A stretch of DNA of 64,000 nucleotides, from contig CAMBDL010000003.1 in assembly GCA_945865365.1 (NCBI GenBank), positions 1-64,000 of the forward strand. The letters run 5' to 3'. Positions within the stretch are counted from its first letter, which is position 1. Every line of letters begins with the position of its first letter. Shown here in pieces: positions 34,527 through 44,293 of this stretch. The DNA comes from Streptomyces griseus. Lineage in GTDB: Bacteria; Actinomycetota; Actinomycetes; Nanopelagicales; Nanopelagicaceae. A program made the position numbers and the translations under genes. The notes under the pieces are model-generated. The model was not told the DNA's origin. It made no database searches and saw nothing but the letters and a program-made list of their open reading frames with translations.

Positions 34527-35507
34527 TTAGGAAAGGCCGTCGAAGAGGCTGGTAACTGAGCCATCTTCAAATACTTCGCGAATTGCACGCGCAATCAGTG
34601 GGGCGATTGATAGCACAGTCAGCCCGTCGAATTTTTGATCCTCTGTGATTGGCAGAGTATTTGTAATAACAACTTCCGATGCCTTTGAGGATTTAAGGCG
34701 ATCAATTGCTGGCCCCGATAGAACTGCGTGGGTCGCCGCAACGATTACATCTTTAGCACCGGCTTCAAATAATGCATCTACAGCCTTAGTGATTGTTCCG
34801 GCAGTATCGATCATGTCATCAATAACCACGCATGTTTGGCCCTGTACATCGCCAACTACCCGACCAGTAATAGATTCGTTTGGAATCCGTGGATCGCGAG
34901 TCTTGTGAATAAATGCAATCGGGCAGCCACCTAAAAGATCTGACCAACGTTCAGCAACACGTACGCGACCTGAGTCTGGAGAAACAATTGTTAAACGTGA
35001 GCGATCAACTTTGCTGCCAACGTAATTAGCTAACATCGGAAGTGCAAAGAGATGATCAACCGGACCATCAAAGAAACCTTGAATCTGTGATGTGTGTAGA
35101 TCTACAACCATTAAGCGATCAGCGCCGGCAGTCTTAAAAAGATCGGCCATCAAACGTGCAGAGATTGGTTCGCGGCCACGATGCTTCTTATCTTGGCGTG
35201 CATAACCATAAAAGGGTGCAACGACGGTAATGCGCTTAGCAGATGCACGCTTGAGCGCATCGACCATAATGAGCTGTTCCATAATCTGCTTATTTACCGG
35301 TGCGGTATGGCTCTGTAAAACAAATGCATCACAACCTCGAACTGATTCTTCGAAGCGAACAAAGATTTCGCCATTGGCAAAGTCATATGCAGAAGTTGGA
35401 GTTAATTGAATTCCAAGCTCTGCGGCAACATCATCGGCTAACTCGGGGTATCCGCGACCACTAAATAAACGCAACCGCTTTTCTGAGGATAACCGGATCT
35501 CGCCCAT
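34527..35507 (-). CDS. prs: Ribose-phosphate pyrophosphokinase
   Basis: Makes PRPP from ribose 5-phosphate and ATP for nucleotide, His and Trp synthesis; 326 aa, normal length. Conserved segments are 'RLFSGRGYPELADDVAAELG', 'GYARQDKKHRGREPISARLMADL', the 'VVDLHTSQIQGFF' Mg2+ site and the PRPP loop 'CVVIDDMIDTAGTITKA'. It is 2 bp downstream of glmU, as in most actinobacteria (glmU-prs-rplY-pth). Confidence 0.98.
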   Translation of the reverse strand: MGEIRLSSEKRLRLFSGRGYPELADDVAAELGIQLTPTSAYDFANGEIFVRFEESVRGCDAFVLQSHTAPVNKQIMEQLIMVDALKRASAKRITVVAPFYGYARQDKKHRGREPISARLMADLFKTAGADRLMVVDLHTSQIQGFFDGPVDHLFALPMLANYVGSKVDRSRLTIVSPDSGRVRVAERWSDLLGGCPIAFIHKTRDPRIPNESITGRVVGDVQGQTCVVIDDMIDTAGTITKAVDALFEAGAKDVIVAATHAVLSGPAIDRLKSSKASEVVITNTLPITEDQKFDGLTVLSIAPLIARAIREVFEDGSVTSLFDGLS

Positions 35508-35509
35508 AT

Positions 35510-36928
35510 TTAGCCCTTCGTATCACTAGCTTCGGCTGCTTGTGCAGACTGTGTACCTGAGCGCTTGCGCAGGACCCAACTTAATACATTTTTTTGCTTA
35601 GCTCTGCCAACACCTATTGCCCCGGCTGGAACATCTTCGGTAATCACCGAGCCCGCCGCTGTATAGGCCCCGTCGCCAATCGTTACTGGAGCCACCAACA
35701 TGGTGTCGCTACCGATGCGAACATGGTCGCCCACCGTGGTGTGGTGCTTCTCGACACCGTCATAGTTAACAAAAATAGTTGCCGCTCCGATATTTGTACC
35801 TTCACCGATAGTTGCATCGCCAACATAGGACAGATGCGGCACCTTTGAGCCCTTACCAACGGTGGAGTTTTTCATCTCTACAAATGCGCCAGCTTTAGAG
35901 CCATCACCCAAAACGGTTCCATCGCGTAGATATGTAAATGGGCCAACGCCAGCGCCTTCTCCAATAACGCTGCCTGTGGCAATCGATTCCAGAACGCGAG
36001 CGCCCTCTTTGACTATGCAGTCGGTCAATGTCGTACGGGGGCCAATAACGGCTCCAGGGGCGATCTGAGTTGAACCAAGAACGGCACTGCCCGGAAGAAT
36101 CGTTACATCCTTAGATAGGTGTGCAGTTGAATCGATCCAGGTTGTCGTTGGATCGATGATAGTTACACCTTCACGCATCCAGTTTTCATTGATGCGATCA
36201 CGCATTAGTGCAGCTGATTCAGCTAGCTGAATTCGATCATTGACGCCTAAGATTTCAGTAAAGTCATCGATAACGATTGCGGCAATTGATGCGCCTTCGC
36301 CTTTAAGGACTCCAATTACGTCGGTTAAATAGAGTTCGCCTTGAGCATTTGAATGAGTAATTTTCGTGATTGCGCTAGCAAGTGCTGCCCCATCAAATGC
36401 ATACACGCCAGAGTTAATTTCAAAGATTATTTTTTCATCGTCGGTAGCATCTTTTTCTTCAACAATGCGTATGAGTTCACCAGATTCATCACGAACAATT
36501 CGACCATAGCCAGTTGGATCTGGATGCTCGGCAGTTAACACTGAGGCTACAAATTTTCCAGAAACATGTGCATCGAGAAACTGTGCAAGTGATTGCCCAG
36601 TTAACAGTGGTGTATCCCCAGCAAGAACTAAAACAGTTCCTGATGGCGTCTTCCCAGTAAGAGCTAACTGCGTTGCATGTCCGGTTCCACCGCGATGCTC
36701 TTGAAATACTGTTGTTGCCGCCGGTGCAATGTCGGCGATATGGGCCTCCACGCTTTGGCGAGAAGAGCCAACAACTATGCGCAGATCTCGTGGTGATAGT
36801 TCTGAGACTGCGTGAAGAACGTGTCCTAATAAGGAGCGGCCGGCAACGCTATGCAAAACTTTTGCTTGAGTTGATTTCATCCGCGTGCCTTCACCTGCTG
36901 CCAGGATAATCACGGTTTCAACGCTCAC
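35510..36928 (-). CDS. glmU: Bifunctional GlmU: N-acetylglucosamine-1-phosphate uridyltransferase / glucosamine-1-phosphate acetyltransferase
   Basis: Makes UDP-GlcNAc for peptidoglycan. It has 472 aa in two domains: an N-terminal nucleotidyltransferase ('VIILAAGEGTRMKSTQAKVLH', 'FQEHRGGTGHATQLAL', 'VLAGDTPLL') and a C-terminal left-handed beta helix with hexapeptide repeats ('GKGSKVPHLSYVGDATIGEGTNIGAATIFVNYDG', 'AAGSVITEDVPAGAIGVGRAKQKN'). The catalytic His of the acetyltransferase is visible near 'DGVEKHHTTVGDHV' and 'VPHLSYVGD'. A tRNA-Gln lies 33 bp upstream on the same strand. Confidence 0.97.
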   Translation of the reverse strand: MSVETVIILAAGEGTRMKSTQAKVLHSVAGRSLLGHVLHAVSELSPRDLRIVVGSSRQSVEAHIADIAPAATTVFQEHRGGTGHATQLALTGKTPSGTVLVLAGDTPLLTGQSLAQFLDAHVSGKFVASVLTAEHPDPTGYGRIVRDESGELIRIVEEKDATDDEKIIFEINSGVYAFDGAALASAITKITHSNAQGELYLTDVIGVLKGEGASIAAIVIDDFTEILGVNDRIQLAESAALMRDRINENWMREGVTIIDPTTTWIDSTAHLSKDVTILPGSAVLGSTQIAPGAVIGPRTTLTDCIVKEGARVLESIATGSVIGEGAGVGPFTYLRDGTVLGDGSKAGAFVEMKNSTVGKGSKVPHLSYVGDATIGEGTNIGAATIFVNYDGVEKHHTTVGDHVRIGSDTMLVAPVTIGDGAYTAAGSVITEDVPAGAIGVGRAKQKNVLSWVLRKRSGTQSAQAAEASDTKG

Positions 36929-36961
36929 AAGTGAATCCTATCGGTGGCCTTTACTTAGTTG

Positions 36962-37033
36962 CTCCGCCACCAGGTATCGATCCTGGACCCTGGGCTTCAA
37001 AGGCCCATGTGCTAGCCACTACACAATGGCGGA
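36962..37033 (-). tRNA. tRNA-Gln(UUG)
   Basis: The minus strand gives TCCGCCA...TGGCGGA (7-bp acceptor with the U1-A72 pair typical of Gln), the anticodon arm TGGGC-CTTTGAA-GCCCA (anticodon UUG) and a T arm with GGATCGATACC. Discriminator G. CCA is not encoded. The same tRNA often sits next to glmU in actinobacteria. Confidence 0.95.
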
Positions 37034-37099
37034 ACCCGTATTCTCCCTTATAAAAGCTGGTGCTGATGACCACCGTGCCGCGCCTTGAGGGCCACTGAT

Positions 37100-38014
37100 C
37101 TAGGAAAGTACTTTTGCCCCGCCTACCGGCCCATATGCACGAGCGATGCTGCCAACTACACCGCTGGCCGTTAGTGCAACGGCTAAATCAAGGCCCGCTT
37201 CTTCATCGGCAACAAGAAATGCAACTGTAGGACCGGAACCAGATACGAGTGCACCAAGTGCGCCGTATTCCTGCCCAACATCTAGAACTAGGCGAAGCGC
37301 TGGGCGAAGTGAACATGCTGCAGCTTGTAAATCATTAGTTAAGGATGCGCCAACGGTTTTTGGATCGGCCGCTAATAAAGCTTGCATTAAAACCTCATGT
37401 GTTTGTGGTTCGGCAATATCTAACTCTGCCCGCAAGCGATCGCACTCTGCATATACGGCCGGGGTAGTTAGCCCCACGGAAGAAAGTGCTAACACCCAGT
37501 GATACGTTCCGCGAGAAAGTGCTGGAGTTAACGCTTCGCCATGTCCGGTACCAATTGCTGTTCCGCCACTTAACATAAATGGAACGTCGCTGCCTAACTG
37601 CGCAGCAATTTCTGACATCTCTTCACGATTCATTCCAAGTGAAAATAGATAATCAATCGCAACAATTGTTGCAGCAGCATCTGCGCTTCCACCTGCCATA
37701 CCTCCGGCAACGGGAATTGATTTCTTAATTTCAATATGCACATCTATCTCTAAGTCGTACTCTTGAGCAATGAGCTCGACTGCCTTTACCGCCAAATTAT
37801 TACTATCGGTAGGAACCCCATGTGTGTGATCTCCACTAATAGAAATTGAAACTCCAGAGTTAGGTTGCGCTAACGTAATGCTTACTTCATCAAAGATTGA
37901 GATGGCTTGAAAGACTGTAACTACATTGTGAAAACCATCGGCCTCGCGTGGACCAACCGAGAGCTGCAAATTCACCTTTGCAGGCACGCGCACTGTCACG
38001 GTTTTAACTGGCAT
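37100..38014 (-). CDS. ispE: 4-diphosphocytidyl-2-C-methyl-D-erythritol kinase
   Basis: A GHMP kinase of the MEP isoprenoid pathway; 304 aa. The N-terminus 'VRVPAKVNLQLSVGPREADGFHNVVTVFQAIS' and the glycine-rich ATP loop 'IPVAGGMAGGSADAAATIVAI' are diagnostic, and 'ALVSGSGPTVAFLV' is the third motif. It lies 21 bp after rsmA, the conserved ksgA-ispE pair. Confidence 0.96.
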   Translation of the reverse strand: MPVKTVTVRVPAKVNLQLSVGPREADGFHNVVTVFQAISIFDEVSITLAQPNSGVSISISGDHTHGVPTDSNNLAVKAVELIAQEYDLEIDVHIEIKKSIPVAGGMAGGSADAAATIVAIDYLFSLGMNREEMSEIAAQLGSDVPFMLSGGTAIGTGHGEALTPALSRGTYHWVLALSSVGLTTPAVYAECDRLRAELDIAEPQTHEVLMQALLAADPKTVGASLTNDLQAAACSLRPALRLVLDVGQEYGALGALVSGSGPTVAFLVADEEAGLDLAVALTASGVVGSIARAYGPVGGAKVLS

Positions 38015-38035
38015 GAATTGACCCTATTGCCTCGG

Positions 38036-38878
38036 TTAATAAAAGTCAGGTGCAATTGATGCGATGGCGCAAAAACTTGAAATCTCTAGCGCTTCTCCGC
38101 GAAGCGTTGGATCGATTCCCGCCTCAATTAAAATAGCTTCGGCCGCAGCCGACGTGCCATAGAGTGAGGAAAGCGCCGAACGCAGCATTTTTCGCCGTTG
38201 GGCAAAGGCGGCGTCGATAATTGTAAAGACCTTTGTGCGCAAAATTTCATCTCCCGGTGTCGGGCGACGTGTGAAGGAGACAAGCTTGGAGTCAACGTTT
38301 GGTGCTGGCCAAAAAACCGAGCGCGATACCGAACCTGCGCCTTTGACATCGGCCCACCATGCAGCTTTCACACTTGGGATTCCATACTCCTTTGTACCCG
38401 GACGGCCGGCAAGTCGATCTGCAACTTCGGCCTGCACCATAACTACTCCAGTACGAAGCGTTGGAAATTTCTCGAGCAGATGCAAGAGAACGGGCACTGA
38501 AACGTTATAGGGAAGGTTGGCAACTAAGACTGTAGGTGCATACGGCAGACTCTGCAACGTCAATGCATCGTGATGTATGACAGTTAAATTCTCGGGATAT
38601 TCAAAATTCTCACTAACAGTTATGGGTAGCTGCCGGGCAAGTCGATCATCAATTTCAACGGCTATAACTGATGCTGCGCTCTGTAAAAGCGCCAGTGTCA
38701 GCGAACCTAAACCTGGGCCAATCTCAAGTGCAACATCATCACTTCCAACTTGAGCAGTGCGAACAATTTTGGTACAGATATTTGAATCAATAACAAAGTT
38801 TTGTCCCAATGACTTTGAGGGTTTTAAATCAAGTGCGGCAGCTAGCTCACGAATTTGCTTGGCTCCAAGTAAGGTCAC
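38036..38878 (-). CDS. rsmA: 16S rRNA (adenine1518-N6/adenine1519-N6)-dimethyltransferase KsgA
   Basis: Dimethylates the two adenines of the 16S helix 45 loop late in 30S assembly; 280 aa. Motifs are 'KPSKSLGQNFVIDSNICTKIV', SAM motif I 'ALEIGPGLGSLTLALLQ', 'VIAVEIDDRLARQL' and catalytic 'VLVANLPYNVSVPVLLHLL' (NLPY). It overlaps tatD by 4 bp. In many actinobacteria rpfB lies between tatD and ksgA; here it is absent. Confidence 0.96.
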   Translation of the reverse strand: MTLLGAKQIRELAAALDLKPSKSLGQNFVIDSNICTKIVRTAQVGSDDVALEIGPGLGSLTLALLQSAASVIAVEIDDRLARQLPITVSENFEYPENLTVIHHDALTLQSLPYAPTVLVANLPYNVSVPVLLHLLEKFPTLRTGVVMVQAEVADRLAGRPGTKEYGIPSVKAAWWADVKGAGSVSRSVFWPAPNVDSKLVSFTRRPTPGDEILRTKVFTIIDAAFAQRRKMLRSALSSLYGTSAAAEAILIEAGIDPTLRGEALEISSFCAIASIAPDFY

Positions 38879-39735
38879 GGCGCGAAACTTCCAAATAAGC
38901 GCTCTGCGTTATTGCTGAGTGCAACAGCTAACTCACCCACATCGCTATTTCGTTGCGCTGCCATTGCACGGACAATCGTTGCAATCTGTGCAGGTGTATT
39001 TCCTGCACCGCGATGGGGCATGGGTGATAAGAATGGCGAATCGGTTTCGACTAATAATTGATCAATAGGTACCAGCTTTACGGCTTCGCGCAGAGCTGGT
39101 GCGTTCTTAAAAGTTAAAGTGCCAGCAAAGGAGAGTATGTAGCCACGCTCAATACAGAGTTTGGCCATAGCAACATCGCCTGAAAAGCAGTGAAAGATAA
39201 CCTTTTCGGGCGCACCGACTTCAAGTAAAACCGACAAAATATCATCATGTGAATCGCGATCGTGAATCACCAAGGCTTTATCTGTCTTCTTAGCTAGCTC
39301 TATGTGCCATTTGAAAGACTCTTGCTGACGTGGGCGAAGCTCCACTGGGGTGCGAAAATAATCTAAACCTGTTTCACCAATTGCACGCACTCGTGGATGT
39401 TGTGCAAGTTCGGCGATGACAGCCCAATCGGCTTCAAGATCCTTAACAACCGGTGCTTCATTTGGATGCAATGCAACGGTGGCCAGAACAGATGTATTCC
39501 ATTTTTGGGCAGCGGCTACACACCATTTAGATTGCTCGGCTGAATAACCGACCTGCACAATTCGATCCACGTTAACTGATTTAGCTTCTGCGATGATATC
39601 TGCGACCTCTTGTGAATCTGGCGCGGTGTCAGTGATGATCTCCATGTGTGCATGGGCATCTACCGTTGGAAATGGAAGCGGTTCTGGTAATGGTGCACGT
39701 GGGCGATCGATGTCGCGGTTATGCCGATCAGCCAT
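38875..39735 (-). CDS. tatD: TatD-family metal-dependent hydrolase (DNase)
   Basis: A TIM-barrel amidohydrolase-type nuclease of 286 aa. Metal-binding motifs are 'TVDAHAHMEI' (HxH), 'IGETGLDYFR' (Glu), 'IHDRDSHDD' (His), 'IFHCFSGD' (His) and 'LVETDSPFLSP' (Asp). The family has 3'-5' exonuclease activity and acts in DNA repair or quality control. It sits 5 bp after metG and overlaps rsmA, in a metG-tatD-rsmA-ispE transcription unit. Confidence 0.93.
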   Translation of the reverse strand: MADRHNRDIDRPRAPLPEPLPFPTVDAHAHMEIITDTAPDSQEVADIIAEAKSVNVDRIVQVGYSAEQSKWCVAAAQKWNTSVLATVALHPNEAPVVKDLEADWAVIAELAQHPRVRAIGETGLDYFRTPVELRPRQQESFKWHIELAKKTDKALVIHDRDSHDDILSVLLEVGAPEKVIFHCFSGDVAMAKLCIERGYILSFAGTLTFKNAPALREAVKLVPIDQLLVETDSPFLSPMPHRGAGNTPAQIATIVRAMAAQRNSDVGELAVALSNNAERLFGSFAP

Positions 39736-39740
39736 TGGTC

Positions 39741-41306
39741 TTAAGCGTTAGTCTCTAGACGAGGAAAAAGAACTGGAGTCTTAGTAACGTGAGCACCTTG
39801 TGGTAGCTGTCCCCACGTTGCAACGTCACTAATTTTTTGTGCGCTTAATTCACCTAACGACGCCTGTACTCCCAAACTTTCCCACAAGATTTCACACGTT
39901 GCCGGCATTACTGGATGTAGCAATACTGCTAAAGCGCGCAGTGATTCTGCGGTGTTATATAAAATACCTTCAAGTGTGGCTTGGTTTAATGGATCTTTAG
40001 CAAGAATCCATGGCTCTTTCTCGGTGACATATCCATTAACTTTCTTACAAAACTCCATTATCGCGAGGATTCCGCCTTGGAAATCTAGCGCACACATTGC
40101 TGCATCGGCTTTATCAACGGCGGTGCGAAGGGCCTGTTCGAGAGCTTCATCTGAACTAACTGCCGGCACGAGGCCGCCGCAGTACTTTTCGACCATAGCA
40201 GCAGATCGTGAAGCTAGGTTTCCAAAGTCATTAGCCAGCTCTGATGTATATCTGGCCGACATGTCTTCCCAAGAAAAAGAGCCGTCGGTTCCAAATGGAA
40301 TCGCACGTAAGAAGTAATAACGGAAGGCATCGACACCAAAGTGATCAGTGATGTCTTTAGGTGCTATTCCGGTGAGCTTGCTCTTACTCATCTTTTCGCC
40401 GCCAACTAACAACCAGCCATGCGCAAAAACCTTCTTTGGTACATCTAGATCTGCGGCCATTAACATTGCCGGCCAAATTACTGCGTGAAAGCGCAAAATA
40501 TCTTTACCGACTAAGTGCACATCTGCTGGCCATGTTGCCGCAAACTTTTTTCCACCTTCACTATCTGGTGCATCGGTTAAACCAACTGCAGTTGCATAGT
40601 TCAAAAGCGCATCGAACCAAACATAGACAACTTGATCCGTATCCCAAGGAACTGGAATTCCCCAATCAAAGGTAGAGCGTGAGATTGAAAGATCTGAAAC
40701 TCCGCCTTCTAGAAATGAAATAACTTCATTGCGCGCACTTTCAGGCTGACATGCATCGGGATTTGCCCGATAGTGTGCAAGAAGCTGGTTGGTGAAGGCT
40801 GAGAGTTTAAAGAACCAGTTATTCTCGTTGACAAGTTCAATTGGCTTGCTGTGAATCGGACAACATTTATTTCCATCAATCTCGATTAAATCACCAGGCA
40901 ATTTAAACTCTTCGCAACCTACGCAATACGGGCCCTCATATTTTCCAGCATAAATGTGGCCAGAGTCTTTTAGTGATTGTAAAAACTTTTGTACACGTTC
41001 AGTATGTCGAACTTCAGTGGTACGAATAAAATCATCATTGGCGATATTTAAGCTAGCCCAATTGGGTTTCCACGCATCGTGAACTAAGCGATCAACCCAT
41101 ACTTGTGGGGCAGTGTCATTTTCTTGCGCGGTGCGCATAACTTTTTGGCCATGTTCGTCGGTGCCAGTGAGAAACCAAACTGATTCGCCTTTTTGTCGGT
41201 GCCATCGAGTGAGAACATCGCCGGCAACGGTTGTATAGGCATGGCCAATGTGAGGCGCATCATTCACGTAGTAGATAGGCGTAGTTAAGTAGAAAGATTT
41301 GCTCAC
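39741..41306 (-). CDS. metG: Methionyl-tRNA synthetase
   Basis: Charges tRNA-Met; 521 aa, without a C-terminal tRNA-binding EMAP domain. HIGH motif 'YYVNDAPHIGHAYTTVAGD', 'GTDEHGQKVMRTA' and KMSKS in 'GGEKMSKSKLTGI' are intact. The connective peptide has 'CVGCEEF...NKCCPIHSKP', a C-x2-C...C-x2-H zinc knuckle in place of the commoner four-Cys form. Its start overlaps rsmI's stop by 4 bp. Confidence 0.97.
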   Translation of the reverse strand: MSKSFYLTTPIYYVNDAPHIGHAYTTVAGDVLTRWHRQKGESVWFLTGTDEHGQKVMRTAQENDTAPQVWVDRLVHDAWKPNWASLNIANDDFIRTTEVRHTERVQKFLQSLKDSGHIYAGKYEGPYCVGCEEFKLPGDLIEIDGNKCCPIHSKPIELVNENNWFFKLSAFTNQLLAHYRANPDACQPESARNEVISFLEGGVSDLSISRSTFDWGIPVPWDTDQVVYVWFDALLNYATAVGLTDAPDSEGGKKFAATWPADVHLVGKDILRFHAVIWPAMLMAADLDVPKKVFAHGWLLVGGEKMSKSKLTGIAPKDITDHFGVDAFRYYFLRAIPFGTDGSFSWEDMSARYTSELANDFGNLASRSAAMVEKYCGGLVPAVSSDEALEQALRTAVDKADAAMCALDFQGGILAIMEFCKKVNGYVTEKEPWILAKDPLNQATLEGILYNTAESLRALAVLLHPVMPATCEILWESLGVQASLGELSAQKISDVATWGQLPQGAHVTKTPVLFPRLETNA

Positions 41307-42145
41307 GTGCTCATCTTATTCGCATCGACCACGGCGGCATAAACAAGACGCTTGGCTATTCCAAATTCGGTGGCAACGCTGGCGATAGCGGCTTTGCGAT
41401 CCATGCCGGCATCTTCAAATTCGCGGACCCGCAAAACCATATCGTCGGCAGTGACGGCAGCTGAATCTTTGGTGGCTCCAGCAATCACAACAGTTATTTC
41501 ACCAAGCACCTCATGTGTGTCGGCCCACGTTGAAAGTTCACTCAAGCTTCCTCGAACTGTTTCTTCATAGCGTTTTGTCATTTCGCGACATATAGCGCCT
41601 AAGCGTTCTGGACCAAAGACACTTATGGCATCACCTAAAGAATCTCCCAGTCGATGAGGGGCCTCAAAGAAAACCATGGTGCGCTCTTCAAAACGAAGTT
41701 TTTCATAAGTTGCCAATCGTGCACCACTACTGCGTGGGGGGAAACCTTCAAAAGTAAAACGATCGGTTGGAAGGCCAGAAAGTGCAACCGCCATTGTTAC
41801 TGCACTTGGCCCAGGAATAACCTGAACATCGACTCCAGCTTTAATCGCATCACGCATTAATCGAAAACCTGGATCACTAATTGTTGGCATGCCTGCATCA
41901 GAGACGACTAACACAAGTGCACCAACTGAAAGCTCTTGCAATAACTCTCGTGTGCGCTCCTCTTCATTGCCTTCAAAGAAAGATACAACTCGTGCAGTGA
42001 ATGTCACATTGATATCGGCACACAAACGATGAAATCTACGCGAATCCTCTGCAGCGATAATCGTGGCCTCTTCAATCACTTTCTTAAGGCGCGCTGTGGC
42101 ATCCCCGGGATTACCAAGTGGAGTCGCAGCAAGGATCAAAGACAT
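41303..42145 (-). CDS. rsmI: 16S rRNA (cytidine1402-2'-O)-methyltransferase RsmI
   Basis: Methylates the ribose of C1402 in the 30S decoding centre; 280 aa tetrapyrrole-methylase fold. 'LAATPLGNPGDATARLKKVIEEATIIAAEDSR', 'VLVVSDAGMPTISDPGFRLM' and 'VIPGPSAVTMAVALSGLPTDRFTFEGFPPR' are the signature blocks. It is the first gene of the metG-tatD-rsmA-ispE run and divergent from pmt, with 51 bp between starts. Confidence 0.96.
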   Translation of the reverse strand: MSLILAATPLGNPGDATARLKKVIEEATIIAAEDSRRFHRLCADINVTFTARVVSFFEGNEEERTRELLQELSVGALVLVVSDAGMPTISDPGFRLMRDAIKAGVDVQVIPGPSAVTMAVALSGLPTDRFTFEGFPPRSSGARLATYEKLRFEERTMVFFEAPHRLGDSLGDAISVFGPERLGAICREMTKRYEETVRGSLSELSTWADTHEVLGEITVVIAGATKDSAAVTADDMVLRVREFEDAGMDRKAAIASVATEFGIAKRLVYAAVVDANKMST

Positions 42146-42196
42146 AGGCTCATCATCTCAGTAATTTTGGGGCCTCAAGCCCATACGATTACGTAC

Positions 42197-43471
42197 ATGA
42201 TCGCAGCGCTGGCCCCCATCGTCATCGCTCTACTATCCCTCGTACTTCGCTTAGTGAACTTAGCTACCCCCAAGGGCTATGTCTTTGATGAGGTTTACTA
42301 CGTCGATGGTGCGCGTGATTTCTTAAAGTTTGGTGTCGAAGTGAGCGGCAATGGACCCGAATTTATTGTGCATCCCCCGGTTGGGAAATGGCTTATTGCA
42401 GGTGGAATCAAAATTTTTGGTAATAATGAATTCGGCTGGCGCTTTGCTGTTGCACTTGTTGGAACTTTATTGATTCTGCTTTTTGCACGGTTAGTACATG
42501 TACTTTTCTTTTCGCCCCTACTGACCGCCTTGGGTGGCGCATTAATGGCAATGGATGGATTAGCCCTCGTCCACTCTCGAACCGCACTACTTGATCTATT
42601 TTTGACCTTCTTTGTACTGCTAGCAGTGTATTTATGGCATCAAGAAAGACATTGGTGGGCGGCAATCTCAATGGGTCTTGCGATGGGTACAAAGTGGAGT
42701 GCAGCATATTTCTTAGCAATTATTGCACTCATCTCGTTATATCGGGTGTTTACCGAACACTCTGGAAAAGATTTGGTTAAGCCAACATTGAAGAAATTAT
42801 TTCAATATGGATTACTTCCTATCGCGCTCTATATGACAACCTGGAGTGGTTGGTTTCTTAGCAGTCGCGGATGGGATCGTCAGTGGTCATCAAATGTAAT
42901 TACTTCGTGGTGGCACTATCACGCAGAGATACTGGGATTTCATACCGGCTTAACTGAAAAACATTCTTACGAGGCTAACCCTTGGTCTTGGATGATCATG
43001 GGAAGACCAACCTCATTTTTTTATGATGCCCCTAATACTTGTGGCGCTACTTCTTGCGCACAGGAAGTTCTTGCGATCGGCACACCGATTTTGTGGTGGC
43101 TCGGTACCGTCGCCGTAGTTGTCTCATTGGGGTTCTGGATTAGGCTTTTAATTCTCAAGAAATCTAATGCCGCATTAAATCTAATTGTTATCGGCATGAG
43201 TGCAGGCTATTTGCCCTGGTTCTTCTTTCAGAAGCGAACCGTCTTTTCTTTTTACTCCATCATCTTTGAGCCTTTTATGTTGCTGGCACTTGTTTATTGC
43301 GCAAAGTTAGTGCTTGATAGCGATTTAAAATCTGGTCTTTCACAAGCGATTGTGGCGACGGTAGTTGTCGTTATCTTCCTAAATTTTATTTATTTCTTGC
43401 CACTATTTACTGGCGATGTCATCACATATGACGCCTGGTTTAAGCGTATGTGGTTAAGCTCCTGGATTTAA
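42197..43471 (+). CDS. Protein O-mannosyltransferase (GT39/PMT family)
   Basis: A polyprenyl-phosphate-mannose-protein mannosyltransferase that glycosylates exported proteins on Ser/Thr; about 424 aa with about ten membrane spans. The key loop is 'TPKGYVFDEVYYVDGARDF', with the acidic pair of the catalytic site, and 'FIVHPPVGKWLIAGG' is typical of the family. The ORF track's start at 42029 lies inside rsmI; ATG 42197 (MIAALAPIVIALLSLVLRL) begins at the first span. The same gene follows rsmI in M. tuberculosis (Rv1002c). The many secreted proteins in this window are plausible substrates. Confidence 0.92.
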   Translation: MIAALAPIVIALLSLVLRLVNLATPKGYVFDEVYYVDGARDFLKFGVEVSGNGPEFIVHPPVGKWLIAGGIKIFGNNEFGWRFAVALVGTLLILLFARLVHVLFFSPLLTALGGALMAMDGLALVHSRTALLDLFLTFFVLLAVYLWHQERHWWAAISMGLAMGTKWSAAYFLAIIALISLYRVFTEHSGKDLVKPTLKKLFQYGLLPIALYMTTWSGWFLSSRGWDRQWSSNVITSWWHYHAEILGFHTGLTEKHSYEANPWSWMIMGRPTSFFYDAPNTCGATSCAQEVLAIGTPILWWLGTVAVVVSLGFWIRLLILKKSNAALNLIVIGMSAGYLPWFFFQKRTVFSFYSIIFEPFMLLALVYCAKLVLDSDLKSGLSQAIVATVVVVIFLNFIYFLPLFTGDVITYDAWFKRMWLSSWI

Positions 43472-44242
43472 CTATTGATTAGCTGCGCGGCTTTGATTGA
43501 GATTTTCAACGGCTTCATCGGCTAACTGCTGGTCAAAGATTTCATCACGAGATGGCGATACTGCCGCGAGCGCTATGCGCTCTAATCGCTCTTGATCCTC
43601 ACTCCAAGCACCAGGGGTGGTTAGGTCTATTACTCGTTTTGGCACAATCGCTTTCGGTGCGCTCACATATGTTGGCACTGGTACTTCAGTTGGCGCCCAA
43701 GTGTTACGTACTGCTGCACTTCCCTTAGGCAGAATAACTACACCTTTGAGTTCACGTTCAGATAATGGAATCCAGTGCTCTTGACTGTTCTTAGGCGTAA
43801 CCACTTCAGCCAAATTTGTCGCAGAGACTCCTGCAGTACGACGCTGCAACTGCTGTATGCGGCGATGTTGAATACTATCGGCAACGCTTTGTCGGCGTAC
43901 ATTGGCGATATATATTAAAACGCCGGTAGCAGGGACAAGTGCATAAATAATTGGCATCGTATTCATAAACCCACCTACGATTGTTGAAATGAGTAAAGAT
44001 GTTAGCAAGACAAAGATAATTCGCCGGCGAAGTAAAAGTTGTGCAATTTTTGCTTCACGATCAAGATCTACATGTAGAGCGCCTGAATCTGTGTGCAGTG
44101 AAGAGTTTGCTACAACAGTGAGTGCAACTTTGAAACGTTCAACTGATTTACCAGAAAACTCATTGCGATCATGAATCCAGCGTGGGGCAAAGTACGCCGC
44201 CCACATGCCGATGATCGCAATATAGATGAGTCCGGAAGCCAT
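43472..44242 (-). CDS. Actinobacterial membrane protein of unknown function
   Basis: A 256-aa protein. One membrane span at the N-terminus (ASGLIYIAIIGMWAAYFAPRWI) is followed by a cytoplasmic-looking segment ('HDRNEFSGKSVERFKVAL') and two more spans near residues 75-115 ('IIFVLLTSLLISTIVGGF', 'IIYALVPATGVLIYIANV'). The C-terminal half is soluble and ends acidic. The slot between pmt and the GNAT/moeA pair is conserved in actinobacteria. Its stop adjoins the pmt stop. No function is known to me. Confidence 0.75.
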   Translation of the reverse strand: MASGLIYIAIIGMWAAYFAPRWIHDRNEFSGKSVERFKVALTVVANSSLHTDSGALHVDLDREAKIAQLLLRRRIIFVLLTSLLISTIVGGFMNTMPIIYALVPATGVLIYIANVRRQSVADSIQHRRIQQLQRRTAGVSATNLAEVVTPKNSQEHWIPLSERELKGVVILPKGSAAVRNTWAPTEVPVPTYVSAPKAIVPKRVIDLTTPGAWSEDQERLERIALAAVSPSRDEIFDQQLADEAVENLNQSRAANQ

Positions 44243-44293
44243 GATGCTTAAAGATAAAGGAGATTGGCTAACTTTTCTGGGATTTAGGCACTA

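Noticed and set aside
42029-42196. Upstream extension of the O-mannosyltransferase
   Set aside because: It lies within the antisense rsmI gene and adds a non-hydrophobic leader that family members lack.
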